Below are positions 1 through 11,025 of a DNA stretch of 64,000 bases, in pieces (positions within the stretch are counted from its first letter, which is position 1; each line of letters starts with the position of its first letter). Source of the stretch: Ligula intestinalis (lineage: Eukaryota; Platyhelminthes; Cestoda; Diphyllobothriidea; Diphyllobothriidae). The translations under genes and the position numbers were made by a program. Below the pieces are notes generated by a model that searched no databases, was not told the origin of the DNA, and was given only the letters and a program-made list of their open reading frames with translations. The stretch lies in contig JAYGXS010000004.1 in assembly GCA_036362985.1 (NCBI GenBank), positions 29,602,562 through 29,666,561 on the forward strand. The letters run 5' to 3'.

Positions 1-91
1 TGACAAGTTGGGTGTCTGCAGAGTTTTCCAGACTGTTGGAATTGCTACGACAGCAGGCAACTCCAAGTCCATGAGTGTCTTTGCTCACCAT
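1..91 (-). pseudogene. TMEM26-like first exon, N-terminal part, cut by the window edge
   Basis: Reading leftward from an ATG at 91-89, thirty codons are open to the window edge. They match the first thirty codons of the plus-strand exon at 17257, sharing the stretch THGLGVAC and, further on, SNSNSLENSADTQLV with only a few changes. The homology continues through the 5' flank for about 800 bp, so this is one arm of a large inverted duplication and not a chance ORF. The 17257 paralogue goes on into a membrane segment and a phase-2 donor, which would lie outside this window here. Whether this copy is functional cannot be judged from 91 bases. Confidence 0.5.
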
Positions 92-860
92 AATTGCGGA
101 AATTGGTGTGCACTTGCAGTCACAGGTTTGTGAGGGGAATGGAGCTCTCTGCACTAGAGTGAGGGGAGACAAATTGCAAAATTTTGCTAGCGAAGTGATA
201 GATTTGCTACTAAGGAAAGGTCCTCAAAGTTGCCCCAAATTTTTCCAATAGATTATTTAAAAATGTTCTTTGTGTGCAATGGCCGGTCGTTGAAAAAACA
301 ATGATGGACACCTCCTTTAAAACTAGCAAATGATCATGGCATAATATTTGTGGCGAAAACCAGCTCAGCATTAGAAAAAAAAGTAGGAAGCAGTTATGCA
401 AATTCATTTTCCCAGCCATCTAAGTATGGTCCAAAATCGTGCACCTTTAGTAGGTTCGCATATTTTGATCCACTAAGTGAATTTATTTTCAGAAAAAAGG
501 AACGATTTATGTTTTAAAAAATTTGGTTTGGCTAACCTCTGAAGTTTTTTACACAAAATGCAGTAGGAAAAATATTTTGGGAACATTTTGTTTTACCGCA
601 TATCCTACATGGTGAATAAGCAAAGTGCCTATAAATGTTACGTAGAAATATACATTTTTGCAAATTGTACCTTCCGCTTATGCTTTATTTGGAAACGGAA
701 CACACAGAAGAATGCGTATTTTTGCAGATAATGACCACGTCTTTTGCATTCGCAAGCTTATAAAACAAAAGGAAAAGAAGTTCATTTAATTTCCAACAAA
801 AGATGAATCGTTTATCTTTCGATGAATTAAAAAAATTGTCAAATGTCTTTAAGTCTATTT
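1..860 (-). repeat. Inverted segmental duplication, arm 1 (partner 16185-17349)
   Basis: The reverse complement of 16185-17349 aligns along this stretch. The first 130 bases are nearly identical; the rest is diverged but collinear, including the motifs AACGACCGGCCA, TTTGCATTCGCAAGC (as reverse complement) and AGCCAAACCAAATTT. It contains the partial TMEM26-like exon and what would be its upstream region. Related AT-rich sequence also occurs at about 9600-10450 and 12400-12790. Confidence 0.7.
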
Positions 861-1435
861 GACATTATCGTGGAAAAGCGTATTTTACAGAGACATTTGT
901 CGGTTGAATATCGAATTAAAGCACTTTTTAAAGGGGTAACTTATTCAAAATATTTTCAAAAATAAGTCATAGGAATAACCATATTCGAGTTATCTTGCGG
1001 ATGTTCCTTATACTGGACAATATGGTTCACTATTTTAGGCATTCCTAACTATGATCCTTATTGTTATCTTCATAAGAAGAAATTTAAAAAACCTAATTTT
1101 CTTCGATTAATGCCCTTAGTGTATACCTCATTCTAAAGATTGTGATGTTAACGTCGAACAGAAGCTCAATTGACGGATGAACACATGAGAAAAACGAAAA
1201 CGCATGAAATTATGCAGAATCTAAAGCGCAATATTAAGTAAATTTGTAACCCATTAATGGTAAAATGTATAAAAACTTATGACCAAAGAAAAGTTCTTTT
1301 TGTATGAGGAAAGTGGTTAGGTAAATTTTCAGCTTAAAAAATATTTTTGTCTGCTGCCGTAATTTATAGCGATTTTTGGAAATTATAGGGAGAATTTTAT
1401 TTTTCTTCACATTATATAGGGAAGAGCGAGGTAAA
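861..1435. other. AT-rich stretch with no recognised feature
   Basis: No open frame of credible composition, splice-site pair or known repeat was recognised. It may be the further-diverged continuation of the adjacent duplicated segment. Confidence 0.4.
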
Positions 1436-1562
1436 AACCTCTTTGATGGACCCACACAACAGTCAGTATTACACCAAGAACACGCATTGGTGCGACGGTG
1501 GAAAAGAAAAAAGTATGCTCGTCGAAATATATCTCGCTGAGATAATTCCCACCATCTTCAAC
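1436..1562 (+). repeat. Dispersed repeat, copy 1 (partner 13200-13322, minus)
   Basis: About 120 bases match the reverse complement of 13200-13322. The shared core includes CAGTCAGT(A/G)TTACACCAAGAA followed by CGCATTGGTGCG. Family unknown. Confidence 0.6.
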
Positions 1563-1959
1563 AGTGGCTAAACAAGAGACTCGGTTCTCTCCTTTTATCA
1601 TGCCGTCGATGATAGAGCAAAAGGTACAGCCTTACTGAGGTGGAAAATGTGTCCAACGTGACCATCTCCAGGCACTTGAACATCAGTATAGAAAACAAAT
1701 GTAACATCTACAAAATGGCCACTTTACTTGCCGTTGTTTGGTGAATTTTCAACAGTAAGACGTTGCTGAACTTTGCCAATCAGAGTCACCTATTTGTCAC
1801 TAATATCTTCTTGTAGCATAACAGCAGACATGCATGATAAGTTTGTACTTAAACAATGGGCATAAGGCGAGTCGGATTGTATAGATTCTATGCAGTCCAA
1901 GGCTCTGTTGTTGAGTTCTAGCTAGCTGACCGCTGCGAAGTGCTGAGACTGACCATGCT

Positions 1960-3250
1960 TTTGGGTCTGACCAAGTTCTCGTTCGTACACGCTTGAAAGT
2001 CCATCTTTTATCCGTGCTCATAAAGCCACGTCCCGATGTCGAAAACATCCCACAACCAAGCATAGTCATGACAAAGCATCGAAAAATCCGCTCCTGGTTT
2101 ATGACCCGACATAACGGAGGACACAGCATCCAATGTTCATCATTTAAAACAGCAGCCTATGGAACATCTGATAACATTCCTGGATAGACCTAGTGAGGCT
2201 GTTGTGACTAGGTCAGCCGAAAAGCCCTGTAGTTTTCTGCTCAGACGGCTAGAACCAGTTACCGTTGTGAGGATTCTTTCCGAGAAGTCAGAAAGACGAT
2301 GGCGAAATCGGCTATGGAAAAACGGAAACAAAACTTGAGCGAAATAAGGATCTCCGTGAAACAAAACACCAATATCTACAAACCTAGGGTTGAGTCTTCT
2401 TCACAAACTGCCTCTTCGTAACTTAAATTTTTGTCCTATTGCTGTCAACTAAGCCCAAGTTGTGCTTTGGTGTGATCAGTTCGAGCTCTTTCTCAACTTC
2501 TTTACTGAACCTAGCACCCACACGCCTCCATCTGCAGCGAAAGATATTTCCTCTCTTTTACCTCCGGCATCATGTGACCCACCCTCTGGGCGAAGTCGCC
2601 GCCGCCGTACAAGACATCTAGCGGGGATGGTAAACCTGCTGAAATCTACTGGTCTTCTAGCGCCCTGACTCCATGAGATGATTAAACAAGCGTAGGGAGA
2701 CATAAGGCTTCCAGATGACTGGGGCTGACTTGTTTTTGCACCTATCAAATTGATCTGAGGTAAGGCGAGAAGCGAGAACTTCCGCCACTATTCTGCTAAG
2801 ATTTTCGTTCTTGTGCTACTCAGGCGATTCTAGTCTATGCGTGACTCTATGTTTGGCCCACTGAAGACTAATTACATGCTAGACATTGATGTGTGGACTA
2901 GATACTCACACCTGGACACATCCTAGAATTCTATTGTAGCTGTCAACAACTAAAGGTAGTTTACTAGACCACCGGTCTTCGATTCCATCCATCCTGAATC
3001 CCTACGGCCGATGCTCTAAGAACAAAAATTAGCATTATGCACAAGGCTTACTATCTCACGACGAGGACCCTGCTAAATGGACAGTGTAAGTGTGACATTA
3101 TTTTCCGAATCGATATAGCTTGTCGGGTATTCTCTTACCCTACAATCTGCCTATGGAAACCCAAGGCATATCCCTCGCAACGGACGTTCGTGTTTTCGAT
3201 AAGTTCATTCGCTGTACTCTGCACGTGGAAGATTAACAAACACGATGAAT
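1960..3250 (+). mobile_element. RTE-like LINE, strongly decayed
   Basis: Broken plus-strand translation shows, in the expected order, landmarks of RTE-type non-LTR elements. First comes the end of an APE endonuclease (a SDHELVRTRLK-like stretch near 1970, followed by RPDVENI). Then comes a reverse-transcriptase start near 2575-2720 (EVAAAVQ, PAEIY-like, PDDWG). Next is a degraded NYRGISLLS-like segment near 2770, a DFDSIHPESL segment near 2978-3005, and a degraded RQG motif near 3110-3150. Reading frames change many times, so it cannot be functional. A sister endonuclease fragment lies at 44390-44560. Subfamily assignment rests on pattern recognition only. Confidence 0.5.
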
Positions 3251-3392
3251 ATTTTACCACCACGAATTAAACTAACTCCTTCGCGTGAAGTTTCCTGAGT
3301 GTGTCGCAAAGTATACAGTTTGAACTCGCTGCGACAGCATCCCAAATTTATGCCAAGCCATCTCAGAGGTTATTTAGATAAGTCGTTTCCAC

Positions 3393-3676
3393 TTAGTTCA
3401 CGAACTCAATGTCGGAGAAGGCGTAGCTCAGGCCTTGGGGAGTTATTCTAAAACCTTCGGAATCCGACCTCTGGCGTTGGCTATGGGAATGAGCTAAAGT
3501 GTTCATGTCCGCTTCCACGGATTGGTCCGCGTTAAGAGCTTCCGTCCTGTATATAATAACGGGCCGGCGAGATAAGATGGGATCGCAGCCGTAACGGGTT
3601 TGTAATAAGTCTACAGGAATCACTCCTCCGTGACTCTCTATCACCGCACACAAATCTTGAGGCATATCTTTCCTAT
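3393..3676 (-). CDS. Possible 3' coding exon, LOTUS-like pattern
   Basis: A 90-codon frame ends in TAA at 3393-3395. A plausible acceptor (AATTCTATAG) lies just upstream of GAAAGATATGCC, which suggests an exon starting near 3676 in which the ATG at 3665 need not be the true start. The early part reads DLCAVIESHGGVIPVDLL followed by YG, which loosely resembles the start of an OST-HTH/LOTUS winged-helix domain; the second half is polar (serine, glutamine, arginine). No neighbouring exon was recognised. It could also be a chance ORF. The family suggestion is weak inference. Confidence 0.3.
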
Positions 3677-5360
3677 AGAATTATTCACAGCACTGCAAAG
3701 TCAAATAAGTGCCGTTAAGAGAAGATTTTCAAAGGCCTTCACCAATTCAAAAGAAGTCTTGCTTAAGAGTTACATTCTCTAGGTCACGTAAAGTAGGAAG
3801 AACTTTAGGAATAACTATAAAGCACAATGAATAGAACCATTTAAAATTGCAGTTATTCATAAAAAAAATCGAAGGTCAAATGAAACCAAGTTTATTAGAA
3901 AACAGAGATTGTAATTAGATTTGAACATCGACGGATCGCTAATGGAACTCATGCTACCCGTTCAGTCTTGGACCTCAGTCTTGCCTTGGAGTTATATTGC
4001 ATTTGAGCATAATGNNNNNNNNNNAACAATTTCTAGACTAAACTGGATGTTGGCAAGGCCATATGTCCCGTTGGACTACGCTCACAAAGCCCTAGTGTCA
4101 AGCGAACGCATTTTTAAATAATTAATGAATTATGAAAACGGCCTGAGGAAATAAATCGTGTAAATTTTATGTTATATGTAACTTGCCTCATCAACTGCTG
4201 GTGACTGGTCCAGGCCAGTCTCAAACGTGGTGAGTGGGAAAAATTCAAAATAAAAAATCGATTAATCAATTGAGACTAGGTATATGCGCCTATCGTTATG
4301 GAAGAAAATATGAAGGCGTGGTACAGGCATGCTTAGAGTTGCATTCACATCAAAACGTCTACACGCATCGGAGAGGAGTTTGACACGATTAAGCTCGGAC
4401 ATTTGGCGCGTAAATGACCTGCGCCTTCTCCTACCAGTGATGTGTTACTTTGGTCATACCGCCGGACCTAAGTGGGGGAGTTTAAGAGAGTGCGCCAGGT
4501 GTTGTGCAAGCATTCTGCCACTTAAAACTAATTCACGTTCAGCTCATGGTTCCTACGCCTACATTATTGGTGAACACACCGTAGACCTCGTCTGAAATAA
4601 TGATCGAGGTGTTGTTTGAAAGTTGTTATTACATACTGTGGAAGCAGTGCTCAGAGGGGAGGGGAGAGGAAGGAGGAATTCAAGAAGCGTAATAAGCGTT
4701 TGCAGATTTAAACAAAAGACCTTGCAGAAACCCAGCTTAAAACCGCTATCGAACCAGGACAGAAGGCAGTTCTGTAGACCGTAACAGGCGTCAGAAACGA
4801 ATAGTATATGGGCGGTCATCGAGTAGAGCTTCTCTGTGATAAGGTTTTAATTTTCTGTCCGTTCATCTTGGTGCCAGTGAGTGGTCTCTACGAGAGGTCA
4901 CATCTGCGCCTGCATAAAATTGTCTTTATAAATAATTTATTCAATCAAAATTTACACTTATTTGATCACATATTTGCATTTTCATTTACTTCGGCATTTT
5001 CCTAAACTAAACGCGTGGTGAACCTATCACATTAGTATACTTTAATCGGAAATCCCTAGTTTTTTACGAAATTAAGTTTTGGTTAGAAGGATTAATGTTT
5101 AAAGTACAGAATTATTAGAGAACAGGTTTGAAGAAGTTTTGGCCATACAAGCACGAGGATAGCATCCAAAGTGTGTGACGGTAGGAAATAGTCATTGTTC
5201 CGTCACCTGGATCATGTGTAAGTCAGGCTTGTGCATGGTTCGCAAGTTGGCCAGGAGTGTGAATCTGAGTTTAAACTATTCAGCGTATATTTGGGGTCCT
5301 GAGCACAACAGAGCTTGCTTTGCCAATCGAGGAGAATATCTGAGTTCCAGGAAGCAGTTC
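3677..5360. other. No recognised gene; contains a 10-base gap at 4015-4024
   Basis: Short ORFs are present but none shows a domain, splice context or match to another part of the window. The N run at 4015-4024 is an assembly gap of nominal size. Confidence 0.5.
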
Positions 5361-5403
5361 AGAAGAAGAAAAAGTGATCATTGGAACAAGAGTTTTATTG
5401 TCC

Positions 5404-5858
5404 TTCCGTACTTGAAGAATTTATGGGAAGCGGTCAGCCGTCTACTTACCCCACTTGGAGTTTGAGTTGCGCACAGGCCAGAAGCAACTATCAGACGCCG
5501 GTTCATGAGCCTGACTGACCCACTGCCACGGCAGGAACCGGCTGAAGTCGTCTACCGGATCTGGTCTAGTTGTGGACAAACCAACTACGTCGGAGAAACT
5601 TGGAGATTACTCCGGACGCGAATGGCCGAGCATGCAGCGGCGGTGAGAAAGAACGACGCCAACTCCCAGGTTTCAGCTCACCCAATGGACACCGGCCATA
5701 TTTTCAAGTTTGACGAGGCTAAAATCCTTGCAAGAGGTGACAACCGCGTAAGCCGCGAGCTGCTCGAGCCATGGTTTTCGGACCCCCAGTCCATCAACAG
5801 GCGCAATGATTTGGCGTCCCCATACGAAGTACTGAGAAGTTTCCTGAACACCTGAGAA
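5404..5858 (+). pseudogene. PLE C-terminal region: linker plus GIY-YIG endonuclease, one nonsense codon
   Basis: The frame encodes the end of a Penelope-type polyprotein. The post-RT linker (LPYLKN, then AVSRLLTPLG) runs into a GIY-YIG domain with VVYRIW, a CG pair, NYVGET and the RTRMAEH helix, then GHIFKFDEA and SRELLEPWF. GIY-YIG nucleases nick target DNA for PLE insertion. An in-frame TGA at 5463-5465 separates the linker from the nuclease; the frame is otherwise open to TGA at 5853-5855. The reverse transcriptase itself is absent, so the copy is dead. Confidence 0.8.
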
Positions 5859-6107
5859 GGTCTGGACGCACTAAGAGCTGTGACGACAGCGGGCATAATT
5901 GTAGCGCAATTATCAAACCCGCATCCGACGCAGAAAAGAGCGCTAAGGCAATTAATGAGCAATCACCACACCAATAAAGACCTCAAGCGGTAGCTACAGG
6001 AACTGACAATTATAGTACGCATGCGGGTGACCGCTATGAACTATAAATGCCGTGCAAACTGTGCATGAATCACCCTTATCTGCGCATGTCTCAGACTCTT
6101 CTACGAT

Positions 6108-6150
6108 TACCTATGACTAAGGATTCCCGACGGAATCCGAAACGTCAGGA
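6108..6150 (+). ncRNA. Decayed hammerhead-like motif in PLE tail
   Basis: The GAAACGTC box is intact. It is preceded by a perfect 7-bp hairpin (GGATTCC, loop CGAC, GGAATCC) in the position of helix II. The 5' core that should read CTGATGA is altered (CTATGACTAA), so self-cleavage is not expected. Confidence 0.45.
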
Positions 6151-6200
6151 CAATAAAAATCTTGTTCCAGTGATCGCTTCTTCTTCTTCTTCTTCTGAAA

Positions 6201-8929
6201 AGTTTGCTTTGGTTTCCGCCCTCTCAAATCTATCCACCGGACTGTCTTAATTTCCACTGGGTTTGGACTACGAGGATAAGGATACCATTGCAAGAAGTAC
6301 GTGCCTATGCCAGAGTACTTCTTCTGTACTGCAGCCTGCGCCTGTCTTTTTGTGAATTGTCATCCAGTATGCACTCCAAGTCTGTATGAGGTAGAGTTAT
6401 TAGCTTATGGTTCAAATGAAGCGTTACTAAATAATAGCACAAGTTCTACTATGCCCTAATGTTGTAACAGTTGCCGTCTGTAGACCACTTCTGGCTTACT
6501 ACAGTATCGAGCTCTAGCTTGGAATTTACGGCATGTCCACTCATATCTTCTCGATCCCAGCAGTTTATGCTTTTCCGAGTAAATACATGTGTGAGACCCA
6601 GATCACCTCAGGACTTTCCTTGGTTTCCGCCCTTTCAACTCTATTTACCAAGTTCTGTCATCTTATTGGTCAAGGAAACGTTATTAAGTTCTACCATACG
6701 TTTCTGTTGCATGGTGTTATTTGCCGTTTTTAGGCTGACTTTTGAATTAAAGCAGTATCTAACTCTATCTTGAGGCTTAAGGGGCGTCTTCTGTCTAATA
6801 GGAGAGCAAGCTGCTCCAAGCTGAGTAATAAGCAGTATGCAGAGCAAATGGGAATATAAGCTTACACTCATCCTTATTTTTCGACTGAGGTGACTTTGAA
6901 AGACACCTCGGTTTGCCCTTTCAGTCATTTTGGTGAGTACGCTGTCCTTGTGCGGGAGAGTGCAGACCAGTATATGCATGCATATTTGTATTTTTTATGG
7001 GTATATACATTGTGGTGAGTGCTGCAAAAAAGTTGCCTAAGTTTGTAAAAGTTTTATTATTTTTCTCAGACCAGCGAGGCCGCATTAACAAAAATTGAGA
7101 AATAATAATGAGCAGCATTAGGCATATTCAGTACTTAGGAGAATTTTAAGAAGTACTCAGTGATTGCTAAGAAAAACAAAAGATTTCCAATAAACCCCGA
7201 GTTCCGGAGATGTAAAAATAGGTGTAAATTAGAAGAATAAATTTACGGTAGGTTACATATCTGATGCAAGGTTGGGGATTGAGGGATTGAACACAAACTT
7301 AAGGTCATTTATTATGTTCATTGGGTTGGCTTGAGGTGAAAAATGCTGTTTACTAGAATTGAATTCCGTTCAGGTCAGTAAACTTTGAGAAAATATAGGC
7401 AGAAATAGGCGAAATCCAACGTTTGTTGATACCCAAGGAATTTCCTATACTATAAAGCGCTGCGGAGAAAAGATTCATATTTGTGCGTGCTGAAGTATAA
7501 AAAACATTCACAAAGAGCAGAAAAAGTTAAATTACCTTTGTTTACTAAAGATAAAATTTTTTTGCGTCCATGAAATTGAGGTAAGTGTACTTACGAGATA
7601 CAGGACTAGAGTCGAGAAAATGATGATGAATCTAATTAACAAAGGTTTGCTCTACAAATATGTAACGTTTGGTGCCCAAACTATAAGTAATAAACTTACA
7701 AGACACGAAAATGTGTTTTACTACGCCGAAATACGTAGGCCTATTTGACTTTAGATGGACTCCCTCGTAATGTCATATGTTTTCTAATCAACCTCATAAA
7801 CTAAGTTCATCCAAATGTTGTCAAAATATAGACGGAAATCAATAAATCTCAAAACTCCAAACGGAAGAAGTAGAAGATTACCATGCTTAAGGATATTAGA
7901 GGATATTTTGGGTCACTCTGTTGTCCACGTAAAATCAAAGAACACTACCCCAAAGTAAAATAACGTATTAAAAACTGCTCTGGTTAACGTAGATTCTTAA
8001 GTCATGATCCACACAGGCAGCTATCAAAGGAGGAATGTTTAAGAACTCATTATTTAGGTAAATGCTTTTAAGATATTTCTTATTGCTAAGTTTTCGGTTA
8101 ATAGGTTGAACGATATCGGTTTTTATGGACAAACAAAGCAAAACTGTGAGATTCGTAAAGTGTTCAGCAGCATTTCCAAAACAGATGGCTGCTTGTCGCA
8201 CTCAAAGTCTCAAAATAATTTGTAAAGAATGTGACAAATAGAAAGTTCTTTCAAAATACACAAGATGGTATGAATTTGGTTACAAGTACAACCGTAAGTT
8301 AACGTTTTATTAAACAGCCAGCCTATCCGTGTGTGGCTGTCAATGTATTTTTAGTCCGCTCAACAGCCAAAATGTGATTTCCATATAAAATTGTTTTGCA
8401 ATTGTCAATAGAAATTGATAGAAAGCACGCAAGAATCTTTTCGTGCATTAGGAACGGAAATGTGTCCGACGATTCAAAATTATGAAACAACTGTACCCAA
8501 GGCGAATACATCCATTTCTAACACATTTGGAAGGCATTTAACACATAAAAATTTTGTATTTTTACTTATTCTGTATAATCTTGCCATCCTTTTCCATTCC
8601 AATGCCTTAAACACACTTTTATTTCACATTGGACCAGTATTTTCACATTGCCATTTATTGAGCTTGCAGATTTTTGTGAAAATTACATTTTTCTATGCTA
8701 ATAAATAGTTTTTTCTCAAACAAACTCGGACTTTTTTTACTTATATTTCTAACTTTACTGCAGTATTAGTTTGCAGGCACGCCGTGTAAGCTGACTTCCC
8801 ACAAAACGACTCTTATTGCGTTTTTGAACTTATTGCATGAGATTGTGCACTAACTGTAACTATTTTTCTAAGTTTAATACGGACTGGAACCAATTTATTT
8901 ATGTAAAAAGAAGTTTCCTTGAGTAAAAA
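6201..8929. other. AT-rich intergenic sequence
   Basis: No gene is supported. A 33-base segment with TTGGTTTCCGCCCT occurs at about 6207-6240 and again at 6619-6652. The part from 7085 to 7260 is similar to 11665-11830 (shared AATAAATTTA and AGCAT blocks), so some of this stretch belongs to the AT-rich repeat family described at 8930 and 11660. Confidence 0.5.
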
Positions 8930-9229
8930 TGTTTTGTACAGATTAACGTTAGTGGATACCTACTTATTGAATATCGTCGAACAAATTTTGTCATTATTTT
9001 TGTCATTTTCAGTCTCTCCATTGATAAATTGCGCTTGTTTTCGACATTTAGACCAAAATCTTTAGAATAAGATAGATATAAAGAGCATTTATCGAAAGAA
9101 GGTATTTAAGGTATTATTTCTTATAATGGTGGTCATGTTGCTTATACATAGAAATGCTTCAAAACAGCGAACCCCATTCTCGCGAATAAATCATATCAGC
9201 AATGGAATTCTGATATTGAGAAGAAGAAG

Positions 9230-9300
9230 ACTCGATCGCTGGGACAATATGTATATTCGCCTGATGTTTTGATACCCGTCGCGGATTCGTCATCAGAAAC
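9230..9300 (-). mobile_element. PLE 3' tail fragment, minus orientation
   Basis: The reverse complement reads TTTCTGATGACGAATCC, then a degraded AAAACATC box, AGGCGAATA, ATTGTCCCAGCGATCGAG and TCTTCTTC. This is the common 3' tail of the PLEs in this window. It faces the plus-strand copy at 9319 head to head with about 20 bases between them. Confidence 0.75.
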
Positions 9301-9318
9301 ATGAGAAAGAACCTTTCT

Positions 9319-9400
9319 GCTACTCATGTCTCTGATGACGAATCCGCGATGATATCGAAACGTCAGGCAAATAAACATATTGTCCCAGTGATCAAGTCTT
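9319..9400 (+). mobile_element. PLE 3' tail fragment, plus orientation
   Basis: The tail shows GTCTCTGATGACGAATCC, then CGAAACGTCAGGC, ATTGTCCCAGTGATC and a TTC run. It forms a near-palindrome with the minus-strand copy at 9230-9300. No coding sequence accompanies either copy. Confidence 0.75.
9328..9368 (+). ncRNA. Minimal hammerhead ribozyme motif of the PLE type
   Basis: The core is complete: CTGATGA at 9332-9338, GAAA at 9357-9360, then CGTC. Helix I can form between GTCT (9328-9331) and AGGC (9365-9368). Helix III is only the AC/GU pair with no loop, as described for PLE hammerheads thought to act as dimers. Helix II in between is poorly paired, so activity is doubtful. Confidence 0.5.
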
Positions 9401-9485
9401 CTTCTTCGTCTTCTTCTTCTTTTCTTCTTCTTCTTCTTCTTCTTCTTCTTCTTCTTCTTCTTCTATTTCTTCCTCTTCTTCTTCT
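9396..9485 (+). repeat. (TTC)n microsatellite after a PLE tail
   Basis: About 90 bases of near-perfect TTC/CTT repeats follow the tail directly. Shorter TTC runs follow the tails at 6178-6196 and, in complement, 9220-9232. Confidence 0.9.
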
Positions 9486-10840
9486 CAATTGCTTCCTGGG
9501 ACACGGATGTTCGCTTGTATTGGCAAATTCTGATATTGTTATTCCTAATATTAATAAAGAAACTTTCTATAAAATACTAACTCTTTAAAGTGTTCTGATT
9601 AGATATTCGGCTGACGAATGTCAGTGTATATTGACTTTTTCCAAGGTAATGTCACAAAGAAATTGGAGGTTTCTGATAATGTCTTAAATTTACTTGAAGC
9701 TGAACGATTCAATTTGACTGGAGGTAAAAGAACTTACTTTTTTCTTTAAAATTGATTTTTTACACATAAGTGGATTCATTCCACAATCTCTTGCATGCTT
9801 GCGAATGCAAATAAATGGTTCTATATATGCCTATTTTTGAAATACTTATTATTTTTCTATCTGTTCCGTTTCTAAATAACACATAAGCGTAATGTATAGT
9901 TTACAAAGAAATTATATTTCTATAAAACTTACATTCAGTAAAACTTTCTTGATATTACCTTCATGGTAACATATGTGACACTTTGCTAATGTGCAAGGAC
10001 AGCTGTGCTGTCAAAAAAATTTTCGACCAAAAGTTTTGTTACTGCATTTTGTGCAAATATTATTTTGAAATGTAAATCTTAAATTTTTCTGAAAATGAAT
10101 GCGATTCCTTCAACTAAGTTTTACTTGAATCTTAACAATTTAGGACAAAATTGTCCAGTTCTAGAGGGGATCTTTTTTTCAATTTCTTTTACTTATTCTG
10201 GATTTCGTCCATAGCACAATGCATATTGAAATAAAGTTTAGTTTTGCCGAAACCTTATAGCATAGGAAATTTCAAACTCATGATTAAGCCAAAATTAGTG
10301 CCTATTTCACTCCATAATGTTAACTAAGAGGGCAGTTTTCACAACTAAATCCTTTCTAATTATTAAATCTACTGTGTTGATCAAAATAACCTGGCAAAAT
10401 ATATGCTAAACTACCAAGTTAAATTTCGTCATGTAGGTTTTATGTAGCACTCGCAATACTGTACATAAGCATGATATACAGGCTCGGACAGCCAGGATTA
10501 GATGCCACAGGTGCATCAGTGCAGCAAGTGACAGGAGAAAAAACGTTCAGCGTTGCAGCGTGCGTACACAATTTTGGCAACTACGAGGGCTCCTCTCTCA
10601 GAAGTACTCAAGGAAATAAAAATCTTATTGATGTAATTTAGATGAATCTTCACTTGCTGTTCATGCATATGGAAACCAATGAGTGTTTTAAGGCAGTTTT
10701 AAAGGCGTACGTCTGCCCTGCTGATACTATGGTATATTTGTTTGGAGATAGGACCAGTTCTCGATCGCAGATTATCCGTTGCAGTTCATACGCTATTCTA
10801 ACAAGATAATTTTGCACGTGCATAAAGATAAACGAAATCT

Positions 10841-10996
10841 TTATTAGGTAATTTTACTCCGATCTGTTTTAGGATGTACCCATCCTGCATCTTTGTATGA
10901 CAGCGAGCAAATTGGACCCCAAATTGTATATGTTACTCGTTAACTATTAGTAACAATGGTATTTTGCAGACAGATCGGAGTAAAATTTCCTAATAA
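10841..10996. repeat. 27-bp inverted repeat with 102-bp loop
   Basis: The arms are 10841-10867 (starting TTATTAGGTAATTTTACTCC) and 10970-10996. They match with a single mismatch. The loop holds a second small self-complementary part, GGATGTACCCATCC. It could be a small palindromic transposon remnant. Confidence 0.6.
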
Positions 10997-11025
10997 CGTA
11001 TTTAGTCCCGATCAAAAACGGACAA

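Larger units (their letters stand above)
5361..6200 (+). mobile_element. 5'-truncated Penelope-like element (PLE copy 1)
   Basis: The element has four parts. At 5361-5403 is an inverted copy of its own 3' tail. At 5404-5858 is the linker and GIY-YIG coding end. At 5859-6100 is 3' UTR. At about 6108-6200 is a tail with a decayed hammerhead motif, the conserved GAAACGTCAGG box, a TTGTTCCAGTGATC box and a (TTC)n run. The inverted tail at the 5' junction of a truncated copy is a known habit of Penelope elements. It is repeated in PLE copy 2 at 21494. Confidence 0.8.
8930..10450 (+). repeat. AT-rich long repeat, copy (relatives at 11660-12790, 16185-16960 and 1-860)
   Basis: Blocks shared in order with 11880-12780 include ATGTTTTGTACAGA, TTATTGAATATCGT-like, CATTGATAAAT, AATGTAAATCTTAAA, ATGCGATTCCTT and ATAGCATAGGAAATTTC. 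A PLE tail pair and a TTC microsatellite (9230-9485) interrupt it. No protein-coding content was recognised, so it may be duplicated upstream DNA and not a transposon. Confidence 0.55.

Noticed and set aside
9301..9588. ORF with poly-serine and poly-leucine
   Set aside because: It is a translation of the PLE tail and the TTC microsatellite.
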